From assembly GCF_016428975.1 (NCBI RefSeq), contig NZ_JAELTT010000023.1, positions 1 through 61,575 of the forward strand: DNA of 61,575 bases, in the 5' to 3' direction. This document shows, piece after piece, positions 55,239 to 61,575 of the stretch. The stretch's first letter is position 1; each line of letters opens with the position of its first letter. Source of the stretch: Dyella sp. ASV21. GTDB lineage: Bacteria; Pseudomonadota; Gammaproteobacteria; Xanthomonadales; Rhodanobacteraceae. The translations under genes and the position numbers were made by a program. The notes beneath the pieces are model-generated. The model was not told where the DNA came from. It was given only the letters and a program-made list of their open reading frames with translations, and searched no databases.

Positions 55239-55600
55239 TGGAGTCCCGGCGGCATGGTGCGCGAAAGTGCCGGTGTTCGCCCCTTGCTTGGGAAGGCGAA
55301 AGATGAACGCCGCGATATTTCCTGCTTCGTCATCAGAATAGTCCCATATTTCTGCCCGGGTCACATTGGCTATCGTCCTAGGGGTGCAGCAGCTTCAACG
55401 TTCGCGAAGTCGTGCTGCAACGTTTCGACGGCACGGACGCACGGGCATCGATCGAGCAGCGCGCGCGTAACGGGCGCAGCTCTAAAGCCACTCGCGATCA
55501 GGCCGCTCCGCGTTTGCGGAACTTATGGCCCCGGCGCTTGGCGGATGCTGGTGCCCGACTCGTTTGTCCCCCCAGCCAATCCTATTGAGTGAGCAATCCC
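55239..55600. other. 362-base gene-poor stretch before the methyltransferase gene
   Basis: I see no convincing reading frame. The sequence near 55380-55430 repeats the words CAACGTT and CGCGAAG/TTTCG, which may form weak structures; no promoter could be assigned. Confidence 0.4.
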
Positions 55601-56395
55601 ATGAGTGACCACAACAACGGCGTCGTCGCCGCTCCGGTTGATACCACCCCGAAGGGCACCGCACGGCAGGTTGCGTTGCCGGCCATTCCGATGCTGCAGA
55701 CGCGCTACGGCGTGATGCTGGCATCGCCTTCCGTGTCGGCGCTCGCCCGCTCGCTCAGCACCTATGGCGAGTGGGTGGAACAGGAGCTGGACGTGCTCGG
55801 CGCCCTGCTCGAAGAAGGGCAGACCGTACTTGAGTACGGTGCGGAGCTGGGTGCGCACACTCTGTGGCTGTCTCAGATGGTGGGCGTCAACGGGCAGGTG
55901 CATGTGGTGGAACCGCGTCGCTTCGGCCATATCGCGCTGTGCTCGGCCCTGGCGCTCAACCACTTGCGCAATGTCTATCCCATGCATGCTTCGCTGGGTG
56001 ACGCTCGTCGCGATGTGGTGCTTGGTGCCACGGATGAGCATCCGGAAGAAGCCTCGCAGCAGACGTCGCTGGACATGCTCGCGTTGGGCCAGCTGCATCT
56101 CATCAAGGTGAATCAGCCGGGTGGCTTGCTGCCCCTGCTTTCCGGCGCGGAGAAGATTCTGCGCGATCAGCAACCCCTGATCTATTTCCGACTCTCCTCG
56201 GCCGATATGGCCACCAAGGAGATCGCGGCGCTCAAGGCACAAGGCTATCGCTGCTGGTCGCACCTGCCGTACCTGTACAGCACCGACAATTTTAACGGTA
56301 GCGCCAGCAACATCTTCCCGGGTTGGGTGAGCCAGAACGTGATTGCGGCCCACCGCGACAATTCGGTGGACATGGCGCACCTGACCGAACTGTAA
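55601..56395 (+). CDS. FkbM-like SAM methyltransferase family protein
   Basis: 264 residues. The SAM-binding region TVLEYGAELGAHTLWLSQMVG, GQVHVVEPRRFGHIALCSALALNHLRNVYPMHASLG matches the FkbM pattern (VLDVGAN-GAHTL, VHAFEP, NALNxxxNV). The usual D of the first motif is E (LEYG), and the C-terminal half (GQLHLIKVNQPGGLLPLLSGAEKIL) is typical. Members methylate sugars and polysaccharides. ATG 55601 is chosen over GTG 55589. Substrate unknown; neighbours give no clear pathway. Confidence 0.8.
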   Translation: MSDHNNGVVAAPVDTTPKGTARQVALPAIPMLQTRYGVMLASPSVSALARSLSTYGEWVEQELDVLGALLEEGQTVLEYGAELGAHTLWLSQMVGVNGQVHVVEPRRFGHIALCSALALNHLRNVYPMHASLGDARRDVVLGATDEHPEEASQQTSLDMLALGQLHLIKVNQPGGLLPLLSGAEKILRDQQPLIYFRLSSADMATKEIAALKAQGYRCWSHLPYLYSTDNFNGSASNIFPGWVSQNVIAAHRDNSVDMAHLTEL

Positions 56396-56411
56396 GCGGC
56401 GTTAAGGGGCG

Positions 56412-59258
56412 ATGGAACGTTCCTCTGAACAGCGAAGCCACCGTCGGCCTGGCCGGCGTGGTCTCGCTGTGCTTCTGGTGGGCCTGCTTTGCATGGGCGT
56501 GGCAGCTTGCACGCTGATGAACGCGGGTGCGCCGCAGACTGGCATGGCATCGACACCTCTTGCCCCGACGCTGATAGCACCGGGGACGCGGCCCACTACG
56601 GCGGTGGAAACGCACGCGGTCAGTGACGCTGGGCGACCGACCACAAGGTCCACTCGCTCGCGACACGGGGGCGTACATGCCTCGGCGGAAAAAGGGGCGC
56701 CCGCGCGGCACAGGCTGGACGGTGCGCCCCCTGCGCCATTCGTGGGCGAAGTCATCCAGGCGGACGTGCGCTCCCTGATCGCTCAAGGGCCGCATCCTGC
56801 GTCGATTCAGATCGGAACCGTCTTGGCGGATGTTCCTGGCAACGCCATTCCGGCGGCTTGTTGCGTCCTACAGAAAAATGCATTGGAGGTGCGGCCCATG
56901 CTGCACATAAACAGCTGGATCACATTGTCGGTCATCGTTCTGGTGGCCTGCCTGCTACTCGGGCGAACGATGACGCGCCGCTACGCCGCGCGCGAACGCG
57001 CACGTCAAGAGAAGCAGAGCCGCCGCACGGCGTTCCTCATGGATTTCGACCTCGACTTCAAACGCGGCCTTGTGGTGCCTGAAGGCGCGGTGTTGGATGC
57101 GGCGATCGAGAAAGAGCTTGGTAGCGCCGCTGGTAGTCAGGCGCCGAATCCCCCAGGGCAGCCGGCAGCTGATGCCGCCGTAGCGAAGGAACCGGTAACG
57201 CCTGTTGTGCCAGCCATGGCGGCGACTGCGCCGACTTCGGCCGCCGCGCCAAGTAACGAAGTGCTGCAGGATGCGCCTCCCCGGGTGCTCGGGGAGGAAA
57301 CTGCTGGGGATGAAACAACCGTTGCGCCGCCGATCGCCGCGCTCGGTGCGGCCATGCCAATCCGCCGTAATACTTCGTTACAGGCAGCGCCCGGCACTAC
57401 CTCTGGAGCGATACCCGAGCCGCGGAACGTCGTGGCCGGGAAGGCTGCCTTGTCGGCTGCATCACGCGAAGCAGTGGCGACGCCGGTCGAGCCCGTTGCA
57501 AGGGTTCCCGGGGCGTCGGTGCCGCAGGCCAGGGCGACATCACCGCAGTCGCGGCCTCGGCCAAAGTCTCAGGCTAAGCCCGAACCCCAGGTGCGATCGA
57601 GCGCTCCGGTGATCGATACGCTCGCCGAAGCGTCGGATGGGCGACGCGTGCGCTATGCATTCAACATGGGCGCGCTGCCGGGCATTGCCTATATTGGCAA
57701 GCACCTGGAGCCGAAGCTGGCCTTCCAGCGCATGGAAGGCGGCGGCACCGTGCTTCGTGTCGTCACCGAGGCGAGCACGATCGAGCTACCGCTGCCGCCC
57801 AGCCGTTTGCTCGCCGGCTTGCGATTGGCCACACAGGGGCTGGACGATGGAACAGACTCCATGGGGGAGCAGAGCCCGCGCCCCGCAGTGGCGGGTTCGC
57901 CAGGTCTTTCGGCGGGCACCATGGCTTTCGTGCATTCCGAGCACTCGCGGGTGGTGGATCGACTCACGGATCATTTGCAGCGACAGCCGCAGGATCTGTC
58001 CATCCGTCGCCGTCTTGGTCAGGCTTTACTGGCGCAGGCAGGCATTACGTTGGACGAGATGGAGCGTGCGCGTCTGCTTGAACTGAGCATCGAGCACCTG
58101 CAACAGGTGTTGGTGGAACAGGGCGTGGATGAAGCGCTTTGCACTCTGCTTGGGCAGGCTTACTACGATCGCGCCAATATCGGCCCGGAGGTTGATCCGG
58201 ATTGGCTGCAAGAGGCCGAAGCGGCGTTGCGCCGTGCCGTCTCCCTGGGCGCGCCCGCTGGCTCCGACGCCGCCTGGTTGCTGCAGCAGAGCCTTCAATT
58301 GATTCCTGGCGCGGCGGCAACGGGGCTCGTCGCTGCACGCTTGCAAGAGGCGCAGGCCATGCAGGCGCAAGGCGTGGCGAGTGGGCCGGAGAATCCCGTG
58401 CGTTGGCAGGTTGCCATCATGCGCACCGAGTTGTTGGTGGCAGATCACGTGCAGCGCAACGCCACGGCGCGTCGACTCTATCTGCGTCAATTGCATGCCC
58501 GCTACGAGGGCATGATGGCGATCAAGCAGGCACCGGCCGTGTTCGAAGCTTGGGTGGCGATGCTTTGCGCCATCGCCGAATCCGCAGTGGGAAGTTCGGC
58601 GATGGAGCGCTACACCGAGGCGGAGGGCGTCCTGGGTCGCATGCCGTCGTCATCCGCAGAGGGTGCCGAGCACGCGCGGGCACTGGCAGACCTTGCGTTG
58701 TCGCGAGTGAAGACTGAGCAAGGGGCGGCGCCCGTAGCATTGCTGGTGCAGGCGCAGGAGGCGCTGGCGCACTTTATCGACCAGGACAACGCGCTGCGTT
58801 TACGTGCCGCGCATGTCGCGATGGCGCGCACCCGCGACGTCGACGCGGCGGTGGCGGCGACGTTGTACCGCCATGTTGCCGAGCTTGCTGTGCCACTCAC
58901 CAGCGTGCCGTCATTGGCCGTGGATGCGTTGCGCCTGGTGCTTGGTGCGCTGTTGGCCTTGGGCGACACCGGCGATCATGGCGTCTACGCGCGTTGTCTG
59001 GCGGTGCTGGCCGGTCCTGAGGATACGGCCTCGCTGTGGTTGCTGGCGGAAAGCGCGTTCCGCGAAGGGCTTCACGCCGAGGGTTGCCGCTACGCTGAGC
59101 AGGCCTGGCGCATCAGTGGCCAAGCGGCGCCCCGCATGCTGGATCTGTGGCAGCAGGCGAGCGCCCAGTGGCTGGTGCTGGAGGGCGATTCACCGGAAGC
59201 GGCGATCAGCCTTCGCCATCTGCGTATGGCGCGAGCGAAGCGAGGCGTGGCGGCCTAA
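56412..59258 (+). CDS. large unknown membrane-anchored protein with helical repeats
   Basis: 948 codons from ATG 56412 (ribosome site AAGGGGCG). Two membrane-targeting regions are visible: a lipobox-like N-terminus (VLLVGLLCMGVAAC, residues about 20-33) and a membrane helix at about 168-185 (WITLSVIVLVACLLLG). Between and after them is Ala/Pro-rich linker, then a motif MDFDLDFKRGLVVPEGAVLD and, from about residue 400, a TPR-like helical region (DLSIRRRLGQALL, LLELSIEHLQQVLVEQGVDEA). A second start, ATG 56898, sits right after TTGGAGGTG, an excellent ribosome site, and would yield a 786-residue protein beginning just before the helix. Family unknown; 16 bases after the methyltransferase, so probably co-transcribed with it. 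Confidence 0.7.
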   Translation: MERSSEQRSHRRPGRRGLAVLLVGLLCMGVAACTLMNAGAPQTGMASTPLAPTLIAPGTRPTTAVETHAVSDAGRPTTRSTRSRHGGVHASAEKGAPARHRLDGAPPAPFVGEVIQADVRSLIAQGPHPASIQIGTVLADVPGNAIPAACCVLQKNALEVRPMLHINSWITLSVIVLVACLLLGRTMTRRYAARERARQEKQSRRTAFLMDFDLDFKRGLVVPEGAVLDAAIEKELGSAAGSQAPNPPGQPAADAAVAKEPVTPVVPAMAATAPTSAAAPSNEVLQDAPPRVLGEETAGDETTVAPPIAALGAAMPIRRNTSLQAAPGTTSGAIPEPRNVVAGKAALSAASREAVATPVEPVARVPGASVPQARATSPQSRPRPKSQAKPEPQVRSSAPVIDTLAEASDGRRVRYAFNMGALPGIAYIGKHLEPKLAFQRMEGGGTVLRVVTEASTIELPLPPSRLLAGLRLATQGLDDGTDSMGEQSPRPAVAGSPGLSAGTMAFVHSEHSRVVDRLTDHLQRQPQDLSIRRRLGQALLAQAGITLDEMERARLLELSIEHLQQVLVEQGVDEALCTLLGQAYYDRANIGPEVDPDWLQEAEAALRRAVSLGAPAGSDAAWLLQQSLQLIPGAAATGLVAARLQEAQAMQAQGVASGPENPVRWQVAIMRTELLVADHVQRNATARRLYLRQLHARYEGMMAIKQAPAVFEAWVAMLCAIAESAVGSSAMERYTEAEGVLGRMPSSSAEGAEHARALADLALSRVKTEQGAAPVALLVQAQEALAHFIDQDNALRLRAAHVAMARTRDVDAAVAATLYRHVAELAVPLTSVPSLAVDALRLVLGALLALGDTGDHGVYARCLAVLAGPEDTASLWLLAESAFREGLHAEGCRYAEQAWRISGQAAPRMLDLWQQASAQWLVLEGDSPEAAISLRHLRMARAKRGVAA

Positions 59259-59298
59259 CGCCGCCGCGCCGGCGCGGCCTCTGCCGGGGCCGCATGAC

Positions 59299-60567
59299 TT
59301 ATGTTGAGAACACTTCGCACCTTTTGGCGACGGCCGTGTTCTTCAATAGAACGTAGAGCGGCAGGCCGTTCTTGCCATAAGGCACGGGCGCCTCGCCCTG
59401 GATCAGCGGTGCGAGGTAGCGGCGCGCGGCGGCGGTGATGCCAAAGCCGTCGCGGGTAAGAAAGCTTGCCGGCATCTTCTTTTCGCGGTTGGCGATCTTG
59501 GCCAGTGGCGCCGGTGTGATCTTCCAGCGATACGGTGCATCGTTGGTGCGTACGATCACCGGCATCACCGCATTCATGCCGGCCAGTGCGTACTCAACGG
59601 CCGCCTTGCCGACGGCATATGCCTGCTCGGCATCGGTATGGGATGCGAGATGGCGCGCCGAGCGTTGCAGGTAGTCGGGCAGGGCCCAGTGGTACTTGTA
59701 GCCGAGCTTCTCTTTCACCAGCGCCGCAAGCACGGGTGCCACGCCGCCGAGCTGGCTATGACCGAAAGCGTCGCGCGTGCCGGCTTCGGCGAGGAATTGA
59801 CCTTCCTTATTGCGCAAGCCTTCGGAAGCCACCACGGTGCACCAGCCCACGCGTTCCACCGTGGCCTTTACCTTGGCCAGGAACGCCGTTTCATCAAAGG
59901 CCTTCTCGGGGAACAGGATCAGGTGTGGCGGTGCATCTGCGCCTTCGCCCGCCAAGCCCGCCGCGGCGGCAATCCAGCCCGCGTGGCGCCCCATCACTTC
60001 GAGGATGAATACCTTGGTCGAGGTGTCGGCCATGGACGCGACATCCAGGCTGGCTTCCAGCGTGGACACGGCGGTGAATTTGGCGACGGAACCAAAGCCC
60101 GGGCAGCAGTCGGTGACCGCCAGATCATTGTCCACCGTCTTGGGCACCCCGATGCAGCGAATGTCGTAGCCCATGGCCTTGCCCAGCTGCGAGATCTTCA
60201 GCGCGGTATCGGCCGAATCGTTGCCGCCGTTGTAGAGGAACCAGCGGATGTCGTGCGCGCGGAACACTTCGATCAGCCGCTCGTACTCGACGCGATGGCT
60301 GTCGAGCGACTTCAGTTTGTAACGGCACGAGCCGAACGCACCGCCGGGCGTGTGCCGCAGCGCGGCGATCGCGGCCTTGGTTTCCTTGCCGGTATCGATC
60401 AGATCTTCGCGTAAGGCGCCGAGGATACCGTTGCGTGCGGCATAGACCGACACGCCTTGCGCGCGCGCCGCTTCGATCACGCCGGCAGCGGTGGCATTGA
60501 TGACGGCGGTGACTCCGCCGGACTGTGCATACAGCAAACGACCTTGGGGCTTGGATGTCGACTTCAT
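59299..60567 (-). CDS. pfp: pyrophosphate-dependent 6-phosphofructokinase
   Basis: A 422-residue group of the PFK superfamily using PPi. The discriminating residues are the PPi type: GGNDSADT (Asp in place of the Gly of the ATP enzymes' GGDGS) and PKTVDND (Lys in place of Gly of PGTIDND). Other motifs: AQSGGVTAVINATAAGVIE, GRHAGWIAAAAGLA, MGRHAGW, and the C-terminal MPASFLTRDGFGITAAARRYL. The reaction is reversible, letting it run in glycolysis or gluconeogenesis. Start ATG 60567. Confidence 0.93.
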   Translation of the reverse strand: MKSTSKPQGRLLYAQSGGVTAVINATAAGVIEAARAQGVSVYAARNGILGALREDLIDTGKETKAAIAALRHTPGGAFGSCRYKLKSLDSHRVEYERLIEVFRAHDIRWFLYNGGNDSADTALKISQLGKAMGYDIRCIGVPKTVDNDLAVTDCCPGFGSVAKFTAVSTLEASLDVASMADTSTKVFILEVMGRHAGWIAAAAGLAGEGADAPPHLILFPEKAFDETAFLAKVKATVERVGWCTVVASEGLRNKEGQFLAEAGTRDAFGHSQLGGVAPVLAALVKEKLGYKYHWALPDYLQRSARHLASHTDAEQAYAVGKAAVEYALAGMNAVMPVIVRTNDAPYRWKITPAPLAKIANREKKMPASFLTRDGFGITAAARRYLAPLIQGEAPVPYGKNGLPLYVLLKNTAVAKRCEVFST

Positions 60568-60573
60568 AAGGGC

Positions 60574-61002
60574 TCAGTCCGGTAGGGCGAGGTTGCCGTG
60601 CTCATCAAACACCAGGAAGGGGTTGAATGCGAATTCCCACAGATGCCCGTCCGGATCGGCGATATAGCCGGAATAACCGCCCCAGAACACCTCCTGTGGC
60701 GGCTTGATAGCACGCGCTCCGGCTTGGAGTGCCGCGCTATACCAGGTATCAACTTCGTCCTTCGACGCGGCGTTGCGGGCCAGGGTCACGGCGGCAAAGC
60801 CGCTCGGCCGATCCTCGCACTGCGCATCCTCGGCCAGCGCCGCGCGACCATACAGCGCCAACACAGCGGCGCCCCCCTTGAGGAAGCAGATGTTCTCGTT
60901 GCTCGTCGAGGAGGCGTGCCAGCCCAAGGCTTCATAGAAGCGGCGTGCACGGGGCAAGTCGTCGACGCCCAGGGTCACGATGTGGATGCGCGGTGTCGTC
61001 AT
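60574..61002 (-). CDS. VOC (glyoxalase/bleomycin-resistance) family protein
   Basis: A 142-residue VOC protein: IHIVTLGVDDLPRARRFYEALGW, the middle KGGAAVLALYGR, then GARAIKPPQEVFWGGYSGYIADPDGHLWEFAFNP with the C-terminal metal-ligand pattern (His and Glu of GHLWEF). Starts at ATG 61002 and is 6 bases upstream of the PFK gene on the same strand, so likely co-transcribed. Substrate unknown. Confidence 0.88.
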   Translation of the reverse strand: MTTPRIHIVTLGVDDLPRARRFYEALGWHASSTSNENICFLKGGAAVLALYGRAALAEDAQCEDRPSGFAAVTLARNAASKDEVDTWYSAALQAGARAIKPPQEVFWGGYSGYIADPDGHLWEFAFNPFLVFDEHGNLALPD

Positions 61003-61233
61003 GTCCGATCATTTCCGTAGTGGAGCAACCCCGGGAGCTTAAACGTATGACGTTCGCTACCGTGCGGCTTGCACACGCTCTTCACGGCAACTCCTTTCGA
61101 AACAAGGAATTGGCGTTCTTCGACTAACGTCGTCGTTTGACGTAATGGGTCGCAGAAGCTAATTTGGACGCCACTTTTCTTGTTTCCCGTGGGAGCCGCA
61201 GCGTGCGGTGGCCCGGGGATACCTTGGAGCACT

Positions 61234-61575
61234 ATGCGACTCGTCCTACTCGGTCCGCCCGGCTCGGGCAAAGGCACCCAGGCAGCCCGCCTTAAGGTGG
61301 AACTCGGCGTACCGCACATCTCGACCGGCGACATGCTGCGCGCGGCCGTGGCCGCTGGTACGCCCACCGGCCTGAAGGCCAAAGCCGTGATGGATGCCGG
61401 CAACCTGGTTTCAGACGACATCCTGCTGGCCATGCTGGAAGAGCGCCTGGCCCAGGACGACGTGAAGAACGGCTTCATTCTCGACGGCTACCCGCGCAAC
61501 CTGGCCCAGGCCGATGCGCTGGATCATCTGCTGGCCAAGATCGGCCAGCCGCTGGACGCAGTGGTGAAGCTGGAC
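61234..61575 (+). CDS. adk: adenylate kinase, N-terminal part (window ends inside the gene)
   Basis: ATG 61234 with GGAG ribosome site opens a frame through the window end (114 codons). P-loop [11 protein letters not shown], the AMP-binding [10 protein letters not shown], and [13 protein letters not shown] are diagnostic of adenylate kinase. The lid and C-terminus lie outside. It interconverts ATP, ADP and AMP. Confidence 0.95.
   Translation, partial: MRLVLLGPPGSGKGTQAARLKVELGVPHISTGDMLRAAVAAGTPTGLKAKAVMDAGNLVSDDILLAMLEERLAQDDVKNGFILDGYPRNLAQADALDHLLAKIGQPLDAVVKLD

Noticed and set aside
60999-61478. A 159-codon minus-strand frame at the window end
   Set aside because: It is antisense to the certain adk start; adk has P-loop and AMP-binding motifs and a ribosome site.

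Overview
The window is GC-rich, densely coding DNA of a gammaproteobacterium. Gene content points to the Xanthomonadales, most likely Rhodanobacteraceae (Dyella/Luteibacter/Rhodanobacter-like): the pcm-tolC-waaA order, two VirK/DUF535 proteins, an S53 peptidase, a FecI-FecR-TonB receptor operon, an H+-pumping pyrophosphatase and a pyrophosphate-dependent phosphofructokinase. The taxon is inferred from gene content, not from a marker gene. I saw no rRNA, tRNA, CRISPR array or prophage.

1-5.2 kb is accessory: a decayed IS30 transposase with an internal stop, a DUF1254 protein, an orphan 137-residue protein, a broken IS110-type transposase and two lipoproteins. 5.4-8.6 kb holds an ECF sigma factor whose stop overlaps the start of a Ser/Thr kinase with a TPR sensor domain; the sigma factor has NTTS where most ECF factors have an acidic DAED-type motif. 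8.7-13.5 kb has an exported alpha/beta hydrolase divergent from an HD-GYP-like/LuxR regulator, then a GlxA-type AraC regulator and an exported DJ-1/PfpI homologue. 13.7-22.4 kb runs on one strand: DUF535 protein, FecI-like sigma, FecR, a TonB receptor with signalling domain, and a large autotransporter whose passenger reads as a two-lobed pepsin-like aspartic protease. That last protein is the strongest candidate for something little described.

22.5-32.1 kb is mostly housekeeping: a KASDA-repeat exported protein, an LTA-synthase/OpgB-like phosphotransferase, glnE, an ELM1-like protein, a RutE-type nitroreductase, YceI, a Yip1 protein and a CHCC zinc-finger protein. 32.2-41.7 kb is rich in envelope and lipopolysaccharide genes (GT4, O-antigen ligase, GT2, LpxL-type acyltransferase, WaaA), with an S53 peptidase and the second DUF535 protein between them. 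41.8-45.0 kb has tolC, pcm, a small unknown protein and a divergent TetR regulator. 45.1-47.2 kb is a TPP riboswitch plus thiC. A bacterioferritin-like protein follows.

48.3-61.6 kb contains three enzymes of pyrophosphate metabolism (soluble ppa, membrane hppA of the predicted K+-independent type, PPi-dependent PFK) and the start of adk. Between them lie a prolyl-hydroxylase-like oxygenase, a prolyl oligopeptidase, an RcnB-like protein, an FkbM-like methyltransferase and a 948-codon unknown membrane protein. Together they suggest a cell that uses PPi as an energy currency in glycolysis and for proton pumping.
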